The notes below the pieces were generated by a model, which saw only the letters and a program-made list of their open reading frames with translations, was not told where the DNA came from and searched no databases. A stretch of 64,000 nt of DNA from Bacteroidales bacterium. GTDB taxonomy: Bacteria > Bacteroidota > Bacteroidia > Bacteroidales > UBA932. The DNA is taken from positions 50,072 through 114,071 of the forward strand of contig SUYM01000003.1 of NCBI GenBank assembly GCA_015060455.1, given 5' to 3'. A program made the position numbers and the translations under genes. Shown here in pieces: positions 35,601-44,497 of the stretch (its first letter is position 1; each line of letters begins with the position of its first letter).

Positions 35601-36263
35601 ATGGCAAAAGAAATCAAGAATGAGAATGCTGAGGCAGTTGTCGAGGCAGTTTCAAAGACAGAAAAATTCTTCAATGAGAATGGAAAGAAACTCAGCATCA
35701 TCGCTGGCGTGGTGGTAGCATTTGCTGCCGGCCTTTTCTGCTGGAACAAATTCATCTATGTTCCTGCAATGGAGGAGGCTCAGGGTCAGATGGCCTACGC
35801 TGAGGAATATTTCAGAGCGGAAGACTACCAGGCAGCGATCAATGGCGACGGCAACATCCTCGGATTTGCTGAGATCATCAACGAGTATGGCTCAAAGGCC
35901 GGCAAGTCTGCATACTTCTATGCAGGTGTATGCGAACTTCACCTCGGCAACTGGGAGTCTGCAATCAACTATCTCAACTCATACAAGGGCAAGGACGCCA
36001 TTCTCAAAGCACGCGCCACTGCATGTATCGGTGATGCATACGTTGGTCTTGAAGACTATGAGAAGGCTCTTGCTTATTTTGAAAAGGCAGCAGGTGTCAT
36101 CGACAACATCTATGCGGCAGACTACCTTATGAAGGCAGGTGCTGTGGCTGAGAAACTTGGTCAGAACGACAAGGCCCTCGGTTTCTATCAGACCATCAAG
36201 GACAAGTATCCGCAGTCAATCGCCGGCTTCGAAATCGACAAATACATCGGCCGACTGCAGTAA
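35601..36263 (+). CDS. membrane-anchored TPR protein (YfgM-like)
   Basis: A 220-residue protein with one membrane helix (about 30-50, LSIIAGVVVAFAAGLFCW) and a C-terminal TPR region of about four helical pairs (AYFYAGVCELHLGNWESAINYL, CIGDAYVGLEDYEKALAYFEK, KAGAVAEKLGQNDKALGFY). YfgM-type proteins act as envelope chaperone or interaction scaffolds. The length and layout fit the family. Confidence 0.78.
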   Translation: MAKEIKNENAEAVVEAVSKTEKFFNENGKKLSIIAGVVVAFAAGLFCWNKFIYVPAMEEAQGQMAYAEEYFRAEDYQAAINGDGNILGFAEIINEYGSKAGKSAYFYAGVCELHLGNWESAINYLNSYKGKDAILKARATACIGDAYVGLEDYEKALAYFEKAAGVIDNIYAADYLMKAGAVAEKLGQNDKALGFYQTIKDKYPQSIAGFEIDKYIGRLQ

Positions 36264-36289
36264 TTTCCTGTAAAAATATCACCGCCCCA

Positions 36290-36447
36290 CCTCACAACTT
36301 TTTGTAAAGCAGAGCAGAAAGTCCGTTAAATTTGAAGTTGATGAGGAATTTCGAGGCGGAGGAAATTTTTGTACCGGAGCAACCGTCTGGTTGTGAGGAT
36401 CAAAAATTGACGACAACGAAGAAAGTACCATCAAATTCAGATTTAAC
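36290..36447 (+). promoter_or_regulatory. structured yebC leader with interleaved inverted repeats
   Basis: CCTCACAAC (36290-36298) pairs with GTTGTGAGG (36390-36398). GTTAAATTTGAAGTTGATG (36325-36343) pairs with CATCAAATTCAGATTTAAC (36429-36447) at 17 of 19 positions plus one wobble. The order A-B-A'-B' means both stems together would make a pseudoknot, or they compete. A third small hairpin, AATTTC/GAAATT, lies at 36347-36367. The right B arm ends 1 base before the yebC ATG, so pairing would hide the start. Confidence 0.6.
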
Positions 36448-36448
36448 C

Positions 36449-37180
36449 ATGGGAAGAGCATTTGAGTTTAGAAAGGAAAGAAAATTCAAAAGATGGGGTC
36501 ACATGGCCCGCGTCTTCACTAAGATAGGCAAGGAAATCACAATTGCAGTAAAGCAGGGCGGTCCGGACGTGACAGGTAATCCTCGTCTTCGCGCACTTCT
36601 TCAGACTGCAAGGAGCGAGAACATGCCTAAGGACAACATCGAGCGCGCAATCAAGAGGGCGACCGACAAGGACCAGGCGGACTACAAGGAGGTTGTATTC
36701 GAAGGATATGGTCCTCACGGCATCGCGGTGCTGGTTGAAGCGGCAACTGACAACAACAACAGAACAGTAGCAAACGTACGTTCATATTTCACAAAGAGCG
36801 GCGGTTCTCTCGGAACATCAGGAAGTGTCGATTATATGTTCGACCGCAAGTGTATGTTCAGAATGAAGACTGCAAACCCTTATGACCTTGAAGAACTTGA
36901 ACTCGAACTCATCGATTACGGCGTAGAGGAAATCTTTGAGGAGGAGAACGAGAATGAGGAAAAGGAAATCGTTCTTTATGGTGAGTTCACCGCATTCAAC
37001 GCGATCCAGAAATGGATTGAGGAGAACGGATATGAACTTGTAGCAGCAGAGTTCACAAGACTCCCTAACGTTGACTTCAAAGTTCTTGAAGGCGATGCAA
37101 AGGCTGAGGTAGAGAAACTTATCGAGCGTCTTGAAGAGGACGACGACGTGCAGAACGTCTATACTACAATGCAGCCGTAA
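36449..37180 (+). CDS. yebC: YebC/PmpR family protein
   Basis: A 243-residue protein starting MGRAFEFRKERKFKRWGHMA. It has all three family domains: IGKEITIAVKQGGPDVTGNPRLR, then NIERAIKRATDK and YGPHGIAVLVEAATDNNNRT, then an acidic C-terminal domain. Members bind DNA as regulators or help ribosomes at proline stretches (TACO1-like); the true role varies. The ATG at 36449 is the family start; an in-frame extension upstream is explained by the structured leader. Confidence 0.92.
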   Translation: MGRAFEFRKERKFKRWGHMARVFTKIGKEITIAVKQGGPDVTGNPRLRALLQTARSENMPKDNIERAIKRATDKDQADYKEVVFEGYGPHGIAVLVEAATDNNNRTVANVRSYFTKSGGSLGTSGSVDYMFDRKCMFRMKTANPYDLEELELELIDYGVEEIFEEENENEEKEIVLYGEFTAFNAIQKWIEENGYELVAAEFTRLPNVDFKVLEGDAKAEVEKLIERLEEDDDVQNVYTTMQP

Positions 37181-37201
37181 GCACAACGTCATATGATACA
37201 G

Positions 37202-37237
37202 AAAAAGACCGCAGCATCATGTTGTGGTCTTTTTTTA
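37202..37237 (+). terminator. terminator after yebC
   Basis: AAAAAGACC (37202-37210) pairs with GGTCTTTTT (37226-37234), with T residues continuing to 37236. Confidence 0.8.
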
Positions 37238-37249
37238 ATAAACTTTCAC

Positions 37250-37257
37250 TATCTTTG
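37250..37257 (+). promoter_or_regulatory. -7 promoter element of the methylmalonyl-CoA decarboxylase operon
   Basis: TATCTTTG directly after the yebC terminator, 55 bases before the mmdA ATG. It probably drives mmdA through metH. Confidence 0.6.
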
Positions 37258-37312
37258 TATGATGTTGTTATTACAACCTATGATTTAGAAGAAAACAGTA
37301 ACCACAGGCAAT

Positions 37313-38875
37313 ATGAGCATACAGCACGACAAGATAAGGAAACTTGTGCAAAGACGGGAGAACGCCAGAAAGGGAGGCGGAGAAGAGCGTATCGCCGCAC
37401 AGCACGCCAAAGGCAAGATGACTGCAAGAGAAAGACTTGACCTGCTTCTGGACGAGGGCAGTTTTGAAGAATTTGACATCTTCGTACAGCATAGGTGCAC
37501 CAATTTCGGGATGGAGAACGTCAGATTTGATGGTGACGGCGTAGTTACGGGAATGGGCACAATCGACGGAAGGCTTGTGTATGTATATGCGCAGGATTTC
37601 ACGGTATCCGGCGGCTCCATGTCGGGAACCATGGCCCAGAAGATATGCAAGGTGCAGGATATGGCGATACGCAACGGAGCACCTTTCATTGCCCTGAACG
37701 ACTCTGGCGGCGCCAGAATACAGGAGGGAATATGTTCATTGGCGGGATACGGGGAGATTTTCGAAAGAAATATTCTTGCTTCCGGAGTGATTCCTCAGAT
37801 TTCCGGAATATTCGGACCTTGCGCGGGAGGAGCAGTATATTCCCCTGCCCTGACGGATTTCACAGTGATGGTGAAGGATACATCCTATATGTTCCTGACA
37901 GGTCCGGGAGTCGTAAAGACTGTTACCGGAGAGGTGGTGACCCAGGAAGAACTCGGTGGCGCAGGCGTTCATGCAGGCAAGAGCGGGGTGGCACATTTTG
38001 CAGCAGGAAGCGAGCAGGAAGCCATACAGACCATACGCGCGCTGCTCAGTTTCCTTCCATCAAACAACAGGGAGCAGGCACCGCTGCTGACATGCACCGA
38101 TCCTGTGAGCAGGACTGACGACAGCCTCAACGACATCATTCCGGACAGTTCCCAGAAGGCATACGACATGTACGATGTCATCGGAAGCATTGTGGATGAC
38201 GGTAAATTCCTTGAAATTCACAGAAAATGGGCGAAGAACATCATCGTGGGCTTTGCACGCATGAACGGCAGGTCTGTGGGCATCGTTGCCAATCAGCCTA
38301 AGGTGCTTGCCGGAGTGCTCGACATCAACGCATCACGCAAGGCTGCAAGATTCGTACGTTTCTGCGACGCGTTCAATATTCCGCTGGTCACTCTTGTGGA
38401 TGTTCCTGGCTTCCTCTGCGGCACCGGACAGGAATACGGCGGCATTATCTCGCACGGGGCGAAACTTCTGTACGCCTATGGTGAGGCGACTGTGCCTAAG
38501 GTCACGGTAACATTGAGAAAAGCCTATGGCGGAGCACATATCACCATGAGTTGCAAACAGTTGCGTGGCGACATCAACTATGCGTGGCCATCTGCCAACA
38601 TTGCTGTGATGGGGGCCGAAGGTGCGGTGGAGGTCTTATACTCCAAGGACTTGAAACTCATGAGCGACAAAAAGCAGAAAGAGGAATATATCTCGGAGAA
38701 GAAGCAGGAATACAAGGAACTCTTCTGCAATCCGTACAACGCCGCAAGTTATGGCTACATCGACGACATCATAGAGCCCCGCAACACACGATTCCGCGTC
38801 ATCAGGGCTTTGGAGCAACTCGCTGAGAAAAAACAGGAAAACCCTTGGAAGAAACACGACAATCTGCCTTTATAA
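37313..38875 (+). CDS. mmdA: methylmalonyl-CoA decarboxylase alpha subunit (carboxyltransferase)
   Basis: A 520-residue carboxyltransferase. Both crotonase-like halves are present: [19 protein letters not shown] with [12 protein letters not shown] in the N-terminal half, and [28 protein letters not shown] in the C-terminal half. It moves CO2 from methylmalonyl-CoA to the biotin carrier, ending the succinate-to-propionate pathway. The related propionyl-CoA carboxylase beta subunit looks the same, but the following carrier and sodium-pump genes favour the decarboxylase. Confidence 0.9.
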   Translation: MSIQHDKIRKLVQRRENARKGGGEERIAAQHAKGKMTARERLDLLLDEGSFEEFDIFVQHRCTNFGMENVRFDGDGVVTGMGTIDGRLVYVYAQDFTVSGGSMSGTMAQKICKVQDMAIRNGAPFIALNDSGGARIQEGICSLAGYGEIFERNILASGVIPQISGIFGPCAGGAVYSPALTDFTVMVKDTSYMFLTGPGVVKTVTGEVVTQEELGGAGVHAGKSGVAHFAAGSEQEAIQTIRALLSFLPSNNREQAPLLTCTDPVSRTDDSLNDIIPDSSQKAYDMYDVIGSIVDDGKFLEIHRKWAKNIIVGFARMNGRSVGIVANQPKVLAGVLDINASRKAARFVRFCDAFNIPLVTLVDVPGFLCGTGQEYGGIISHGAKLLYAYGEATVPKVTVTLRKAYGGAHITMSCKQLRGDINYAWPSANIAVMGAEGAVEVLYSKDLKLMSDKKQKEEYISEKKQEYKELFCNPYNAASYGYIDDIIEPRNTRFRVIRALEQLAEKKQENPWKKHDNLPL

Positions 38876-38878
38876 GCC

Positions 38879-39472
38879 ATGCTAACACTTTTGTTACCCA
38901 TAATCAACTGCCTTACAGATGTCTTAAAGGCCGATTTCGTTGTTCTGCCAAGCGACAAATTCGTTATCACCCTTATATCGATAACAATTGTGTTTCTTGT
39001 GCTGACAGTCCTTATAGGGATATATATCACCATGGGAAAGGTTGCAAACTGGCGGAGGTGCAACAGAAAGCAGGACAGCGCGGAGAGCCCTGCCGATGAG
39101 TGGGACTGGCATGACAAGGAAAGTTATGTCGTCACTATCAGGAGAAAGTCACCGGTAATATCCGAGCCGCTTTCTGATATTGAATACACCTGCCTTGCGG
39201 AAAGTTCCTGCGACGTGGCTGACGGTCAGACAGGCACAAGTCCTGTTTCACATGACGAAGGCCGTGTCATAAAGTCTCCCCTGCCGGGGCTTGTCATTGA
39301 CATCAAGGTAACGGAAGGTCAGACCATCAGAGAAGGACAGGTGCTGGCTGTCATTGAAGCGATGAAGATGGAAAATGACATCGAGTCCGAGTTCAACGGC
39401 ATAGTCAAGGCCGTCCATGTCGCCAAGGGGGACGCAGTGCTTGAAGGAGCGGTTATCATCACTATCAAATAG
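38879..39472 (+). CDS. fused OadG-like membrane anchor and biotin carrier subunit
   Basis: A 197-residue protein. The N-terminal part has a membrane helix (about 28-50, FVITLISITIVFLVLTVLIGIY), like the OadG/MmdD delta-gamma anchor. A variable linker follows, then a biotinyl domain from about 125, with the biotin lysine K163 in EAMKMEN. It carries CO2 between MmdA and MmdB at the membrane. Many organisms encode anchor and carrier separately. It begins 3 bases after mmdA. Confidence 0.85.
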   Translation: MLTLLLPIINCLTDVLKADFVVLPSDKFVITLISITIVFLVLTVLIGIYITMGKVANWRRCNRKQDSAESPADEWDWHDKESYVVTIRRKSPVISEPLSDIEYTCLAESSCDVADGQTGTSPVSHDEGRVIKSPLPGLVIDIKVTEGQTIREGQVLAVIEAMKMENDIESEFNGIVKAVHVAKGDAVLEGAVIITIK

Positions 39473-39480
39473 ACAGGATC

Positions 39481-40617
39481 ATGGTCATAGAGAGTCTAAA
39501 ACAGTTTTTTGAATATACCGGATTTGCAAACATGACGATTCTGAACCTGCTCATGATTGCATGCGGCATTGTCGTCACAATAATATCCATAAAGAAGGAA
39601 TGGGAGCCGTTGCTGCTTGTTCCGATAGGTTTCGGTATAATCATAGGGAACATTCCGTTTCCGGAAGGTCTCCAGATAGGCATATATGAAGAGGGATCTG
39701 TACTTAACATCCTGTATCACGGAGTACAATACGGCTGGTATCCACCGCTCATTTTCCTTGGCATCGGCGCAATGACGGACTTTTCTTCGCTCATTTCCCA
39801 GCCTCGGCTGATGCTGATAGGCGCGGCTGCCCAGATCGGAATCTTCGTATCCTTCATTATTGCCCACTACCTTGGCTTCACCCCTCAGGCAGCAGGTGCA
39901 ATAGGCATCATCGGTGGTGCAGACGGTCCCACAGCCATTTTCCTTGCATCAAAACTTGCTCCGGAACTGTTGGGCGCAATTGCAATTTCCGCATATTCAT
40001 ACATGGCTCTGGTGCCTGTGATCCAGCGTCCTATCATGCTTCTGCTCACCACCAAGGAGGAAAGGGTGATAAGAATGAAGCCGCCACGTGAGGTGAGCCG
40101 TAAGGAGAAAATCATATTCCCTATCGTAGGATTCATAATCACAGCATTCGTAGTGCCGTCAGGCCTGCCTTTGCTCGGAATGCTCTTCTTCGGAAATCTC
40201 CTGAAAGAATGCGGCGTGACCAAAAGGCTTGCAGAGACCGCGAGAGGTCCTCTGATCGATGTCATCACCATACTTATAGGACTGACTGTCGGTGCATCCA
40301 CACAGGCTGATGTGTTCCTTACCCATAAGTCGCTGAAAATATTTGCATTGGGTCTGGTATCATTTATTGTCGCCACTGCTTGCGGAGTGCTGTTTGCCAA
40401 GTTCATGAATCTGTTCTGCAAGGAAGGGAACAAGATCAACCCTCTCATCGGTAACGCAGGAGTATCAGCCGTGCCGGATTCGGCCCGTGTGTCGCAGAAT
40501 GTCGGACGCGAATTTGACAGAAACAATCATCTGCTGATGCATGCCATGGCACCTAATGTTGCCGGCGTGATAAGTTCTGCCATCGCAGCAGGTGTACTGC
40601 TTAGTTTTCTCGGATAA
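39481..40617 (+). CDS. mmdB: sodium-translocating decarboxylase beta subunit
   Basis: A 378-residue integral membrane pump with about nine helices. GGADGPTAIFLASKLAP and GNAGVSAVPDSARVSQ are the Na+-site motifs of the OadB/MmdB family; NHLLMHAMAPNVAGVI near the C terminus is also conserved. It decarboxylates carboxybiotin and exports Na+. The gene is 6 bases before metH, which suggests one messenger for two B12-related functions. Confidence 0.93.
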   Translation: MVIESLKQFFEYTGFANMTILNLLMIACGIVVTIISIKKEWEPLLLVPIGFGIIIGNIPFPEGLQIGIYEEGSVLNILYHGVQYGWYPPLIFLGIGAMTDFSSLISQPRLMLIGAAAQIGIFVSFIIAHYLGFTPQAAGAIGIIGGADGPTAIFLASKLAPELLGAIAISAYSYMALVPVIQRPIMLLLTTKEERVIRMKPPREVSRKEKIIFPIVGFIITAFVVPSGLPLLGMLFFGNLLKECGVTKRLAETARGPLIDVITILIGLTVGASTQADVFLTHKSLKIFALGLVSFIVATACGVLFAKFMNLFCKEGNKINPLIGNAGVSAVPDSARVSQNVGREFDRNNHLLMHAMAPNVAGVISSAIAAGVLLSFLG

Positions 40618-40623
40618 ATTTCT

Positions 40624-43600
40624 ATGATTTCATTTGACGATAAGATATACGTTCTGGATGGTGCCATGGGCACTATGATTCAGAGACATTCGCTGACTGA
40701 ACACGATTACAGGGGCGGAGTCTTTGCCGATTGGGAGAAGGATCTTCGTGGCAATAATGAGTGCCTTAATCTGACCCGTCCGGATATTATCAAGTCCATA
40801 CATAAGGAATATATCGCGGCCGGAGCGGATATCATCGAGACCAATACATTCAGTGCCAACAGGATATCACAGGCTGAGTACGGCTGTGAGGATTATGCCG
40901 ATACTATGGCGTTCGAGGGTGCGCGGCTGGCGCGTGAGGCTGCGGACGAGGCGATGGCTGAGCAGGCAGGTCTGCAGAGCGGTGTGCAGAGGAAAATCCG
41001 GGTTGCCGGCAGCATGGGACCGACATCCAAATCCCTGTCACTGTCTCCTGATGCATCCGACCCGGCTTTCCGCCTCTATTCATTTGAGCAGATGAAGAAG
41101 GCTTACCTCAGTCAGGCTCAGGAACTCCTGCGCGGTGGTGCGGATCTTCTCCTTATCGAGACCTGTTTCGATGCGTTGAATGTTAAAGCGGCACTTGCAG
41201 CGGCAGCAGAGTGCGGATATCCGCCTGTAATGGTTTCTGTCTCAGTGGGTGACCGCAGCGGCAGGACATTGACAGGTCAGACACTGGAAGCATTCTATAC
41301 CTCCATCAGGCACTACCCTATCATTGCCTTCGGTCTTAACTGCTCGCTTGGCGCGGCTGAACTGATGCCGTTGATCGAGGAGATTGACAGATGGTGCGGA
41401 TGTGCGGTGAGTTGCTACCCGAATGCAGGTCTGCCTAATGAAATGGGAGGATATGACCAGAGTCCGGAAGAAATGGCATCACAGGTGGGTCAGATGGCCT
41501 CGCGCGGATTGGTGAATATAGTAGGAGGATGCTGCGGCACGACTCCGGAGCATATTCGGGCGATCGCTCGGACTGTTGACTGTGTGTCTCCGCGAATCTC
41601 GTCCGGGAATATGGGCGGAATCCCGGATGAGAACTGCGAAATGGCAATATCGTCCGGAAAAACAGGCGGAATCCCGGATGAGATGAAGGTCTGCGGGCTG
41701 GAGGTTGTAACTATAAACAAGAAGGTAAGCAATTTCACGAATATAGGTGAGAGGACCAACGTGGCAGGCTCACGTAAATTTGCACGACTTATAGCCTCCG
41801 GGGAATATGACGCGGCATTGGAGATCGCTGCAAGACAGATAGAGGACGGAGCCGGCGTGATAGACATAAACATGGACGACGCGATGCTCGACAGCACCCG
41901 TGAAATGGAGAGGTTCGTCAGATATATTTCAAACGACCCTGCTGTCGCGAAGGCTGCCCTTATGATAGATTCCTCGCATTGGGAGACTATTGTGGCCGGA
42001 TTGCAGAACGCTCAGGGCAAGTGTATCGTGAACTCCATCAGTCTCAAAGAGGGTCCTGAGGCCTTCGTGCAGAAGGCGCGAATACTGAAATCATACGGAG
42101 CGGCAGTCGTGGTGATGGCATTTGACGAGATCGGTCAGGCGACCACATACGGGCGGAAGATAGAAATATGCCGCAGAGCATACGACCTGCTGGTGAATGA
42201 GGCCGGCATGGCTCCGTGCGATATTATCTTCGATGTGAACATACTTTCGATAGGCACCGGCATCGATGAGCATGCAAGGTACGCCATTGATTTCATTGAG
42301 GCTGTAAGATGGATAAAGACGAATCTTCCGGGAGCGCTTACCTCGGGCGGTGTATCGAACCTGTCGTTTGCGTTCAGAGGCAACAATGCAGTCCGTGAGG
42401 CCATGCACTCTGCTTTTCTATATCACGCAATAAAGGCAGGACTGGATATGGCCATTGTAAATCCGTCGATGCTGCAAGTGTATGACGAGATAGAGCCTGA
42501 AGTGCTGAAATGTGTGGAAGATGTGATCTTCGACACTGACCCAGAGGCAACTGAGAGGCTTATAGAAAAGGCTGCGAGGATGCAGTCAGCCAAGGAGTCA
42601 GGGCATCCTGAACAGGGCGGCTGCCACTGTCATACGGATCAGGACGGGGCGGAGTCTAAGGATCTCCACATATCAGTCAGACTGCAGAACGCCCTCATCA
42701 AAGGCAGGAGCGGCACTCTTGAAACTGATATTCATGATGCGTTACAGGAATACGGCAGCGCTGTGGCGGTGATCGAAGGACCGCTCATGGCAGGTATGGA
42801 GACTGTGGGAAAGATGTTCGGCGAGGGCAAGATGTTCCTTCCTCAGGTGGTGAAATCCGCAAAGGTGATGAGGGACGCGGTAGCATTGCTGGAACCATAT
42901 ATGGACACTGCATCAAGCAGCAGCGGCTCTCACCCTAAGGTTATCCTCGCGACAGTCAAGGGTGACGTTCATGACATAGGCAAGAATATCACAGGTATCG
43001 TATTGACCTGCAACGGGTTCGATGTTCACGACCTTGGGGTCATGGTCGATAAGGAGACCATATTGTACCAGGCACAAAAGACTGGGGCTGATATTGTGGC
43101 TGTGAGCGGTCTTATAACTCCTTCCCTGTATCAGATGGAGGAACTCTGCCGCGAGATGACGGCACGGGGAATGTCCACACCTCTATTCATAGGTGGTGCA
43201 ACGACCTCCGCCCTGCACACCGCAGTAAAACTTGCTCCGCTGTATGACCATGTATTTTATGGGGCAGATGCCTCTGCGGCTGCTGTGATGGCGAAAAAGT
43301 GCATGATGGACAGGGCTGCATTTGAGAGTGAGCAGCATGCTGAACAGGAGAGGATCAGGGGGGTGTATGTCATCCCGAGCGAAGTCGAGGGATCTCTCCC
43401 GGCTCACATTGCCCTCGACTCATATCCGAATGAATGTCCTTCCGACATTGAACTGATGGAGGTGGCACCGGCTGACGTGATGCCTTATTTCGACTGGAAG
43501 ATGTTCTATGCAATATGGGGCGTGAAATATGGCTGCGCAGTGCCGGAAGCGATGGAACTTGTCCAGTTGCGGCGCGATGCGGAAGACGAACTTGCCATGG

Positions 43601-44385
43601 AGGACTTCCGTATAATGCTGACTGCAAGGTTCTTCCATGCGTCTTCATGCAAGGATGACATATGCTTTGAGGCGGATGGCAGACAGGTGCGCCTGCCTAT
43701 GTTCAGACAGGAAGGCGGGAAAGGACTGTCATTGGCTGATTTTGTAGCACCTTCTTCTTCCTGCAGCAGATCGCCATTCGGAATGTTTGCAATCAGCGTC
43801 CATAAACGCAGCAAGGCGCATGTGCATGGTTGCAGTTGCCCTGCGTGCTCGAATCATTATGAGGATATGATCGGGCGCACTGTGCGGATGACTTTGGCGG
43901 AGGCGGCTTCGAAGTGGCTGGATGAACAGATTCTTCGCTGCGCTCAGAATGACAGGGAAGCGCTTGATGACAGGGAAGCGCTTGATGACAGGAAGGCGCA
44001 TGATGACAGGAAGGCGCATGATGACAGGAAGGCGGCATTCAAGGTGATCAAGCCGGCGGCAGGATATGCAAGTTGCCCTGACCACACCCTGAAAGGCGAC
44101 ATTCTGGAGATTCTCGGTGCGGCGAAGACTGATGAACATAACCATGAGCATAGACAGGAACATTGTCCGGAGTGCCAGAACAATGGCAAAGGCATTGATA
44201 TACAGTTGACTGAGAGTTATGCGATGATTCCTGAGGCAAGCATCTGCGGATTTATTTTCATGCACCCTGAGGCATGCTATCCGGAAATCAGGCGTATAAG
44301 TCAGAAGGCCCATGATGATTATGCAAGGCGCCGCGGGATGAGCGAAGATGTGGCGCGGAGGTTCATCGGACATTTATTGAAATAG
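40624..44385 (+). CDS. metH: cobalamin-dependent methionine synthase with in-frame repeat insertions
   Basis: A 1253-residue four-module enzyme that methylates homocysteine from methyltetrahydrofolate through B12. The homocysteine module ends with the zinc motif GGCCGTTPEH near residue 301. The folate module begins near 370 (NFTNIGERTNVAGSRKF). The B12 module has DVHDIGKN near 780, with the axial His. The activation module starts near 940 (MELMEVAPADVMPYFDWKMF). The AdoMet motif usually written RxxxGY reads KPAAGY here. Repeats sit in three linkers: a 17-residue duplication (about 325-358), VIPSEVEGS (916-924) and ILRCAQND plus five copies of a six-residue unit (about 1103-1137). The frame stays open throughout. 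Confidence 0.93.
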   Translation: MISFDDKIYVLDGAMGTMIQRHSLTEHDYRGGVFADWEKDLRGNNECLNLTRPDIIKSIHKEYIAAGADIIETNTFSANRISQAEYGCEDYADTMAFEGARLAREAADEAMAEQAGLQSGVQRKIRVAGSMGPTSKSLSLSPDASDPAFRLYSFEQMKKAYLSQAQELLRGGADLLLIETCFDALNVKAALAAAAECGYPPVMVSVSVGDRSGRTLTGQTLEAFYTSIRHYPIIAFGLNCSLGAAELMPLIEEIDRWCGCAVSCYPNAGLPNEMGGYDQSPEEMASQVGQMASRGLVNIVGGCCGTTPEHIRAIARTVDCVSPRISSGNMGGIPDENCEMAISSGKTGGIPDEMKVCGLEVVTINKKVSNFTNIGERTNVAGSRKFARLIASGEYDAALEIAARQIEDGAGVIDINMDDAMLDSTREMERFVRYISNDPAVAKAALMIDSSHWETIVAGLQNAQGKCIVNSISLKEGPEAFVQKARILKSYGAAVVVMAFDEIGQATTYGRKIEICRRAYDLLVNEAGMAPCDIIFDVNILSIGTGIDEHARYAIDFIEAVRWIKTNLPGALTSGGVSNLSFAFRGNNAVREAMHSAFLYHAIKAGLDMAIVNPSMLQVYDEIEPEVLKCVEDVIFDTDPEATERLIEKAARMQSAKESGHPEQGGCHCHTDQDGAESKDLHISVRLQNALIKGRSGTLETDIHDALQEYGSAVAVIEGPLMAGMETVGKMFGEGKMFLPQVVKSAKVMRDAVALLEPYMDTASSSSGSHPKVILATVKGDVHDIGKNITGIVLTCNGFDVHDLGVMVDKETILYQAQKTGADIVAVSGLITPSLYQMEELCREMTARGMSTPLFIGGATTSALHTAVKLAPLYDHVFYGADASAAAVMAKKCMMDRAAFESEQHAEQERIRGVYVIPSEVEGSLPAHIALDSYPNECPSDIELMEVAPADVMPYFDWKMFYAIWGVKYGCAVPEAMELVQLRRDAEDELAMEDFRIMLTARFFHASSCKDDICFEADGRQVRLPMFRQEGGKGLSLADFVAPSSSCSRSPFGMFAISVHKRSKAHVHGCSCPACSNHYEDMIGRTVRMTLAEAASKWLDEQILRCAQNDREALDDREALDDRKAHDDRKAHDDRKAAFKVIKPAAGYASCPDHTLKGDILEILGAAKTDEHNHEHRQEHCPECQNNGKGIDIQLTESYAMIPEASICGFIFMHPEACYPEIRRISQKAHDDYARRRGMSEDVARRFIGHLLK
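41598..41700 (+). repeat. 51-bp in-frame tandem duplication in metH
   Basis: CGTCCGG at 41600 and 41651 start two copies, each giving SSGxxGGIPDE (17 codons). Each copy carries a TCCGGGA/TCCCGGA-type dyad (the second is decayed). It sits in the linker between the homocysteine and folate modules. Confidence 0.8.
43369..43395 (+). repeat. stem-loop repeat inside metH
   Basis: GTCATCCCGAGCGAAGTCGA plus GGGATCT, with an ATCCC/GGGAT stem; it is translated as VIPSEVEGS. It lies in the linker between the B12 and activation modules. Confidence 0.85.
43928..44034 (+). repeat. inverted stem-loop repeat with 18-bp tandem tail inside metH
   Basis: Head AGATTCTTCGCTGCGCTCAG plus AATGACAG (ATTCT/AGAAT stem), opposite in orientation to the copy at 43369. 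TGACAG then recurs at 43950, 43968, 43986, 44004 and 44022, five copies at exactly 18 bases. The translated unit is DREALD changing to DRKAHD. It replaces part of the activation module just before KPAAGYASCPDHT. Confidence 0.88.
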
Positions 44386-44411
44386 CACCGCGCGCAGTTT
44401 TATACAACATT

Positions 44412-44484
44412 TGCACGGGATACCCATAAATTACATGGTATCTGGAGCATTTTCCTATGTAAAGTGCACGGGATACCCATAAAT
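44412..44484 (+). repeat. 20-bp direct repeats in the metF leader
   Basis: TGCACGGGATACCCATAAAT occurs identically at 44412-44431 and 44465-44484, 53 bases apart. Each contains GGG-ATA-CCC. TTACAT and ATGTAA between them are inverted. The second copy ends 13 bases before the metF ATG. Confidence 0.8.
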
Positions 44485-44497
44485 AAGAAACGGAATC

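Noticed and set aside
36332..36448. 39-codon N-terminal extension of YebC
   Set aside because: The family starts at MGRAFEFRK; the upstream open frame coincides with the structured leader and encodes nothing recognisable.
37313..38875. Propionyl-CoA carboxylase beta subunit
   Set aside because: The sequence alone cannot separate the two, but the following membrane anchor/biotin carrier and sodium-pump genes indicate a decarboxylase complex.
43729..44373. Long minus-strand open frames opposite metH
   Set aside because: They are shadows of a well-conserved plus-strand gene, made longer by the repeats; the proteins have no family features.
44386..44497. SAM or B12 riboswitch before metF
   Set aside because: The leader is short and dominated by two direct repeats; no riboswitch core or B12 box was recognised.
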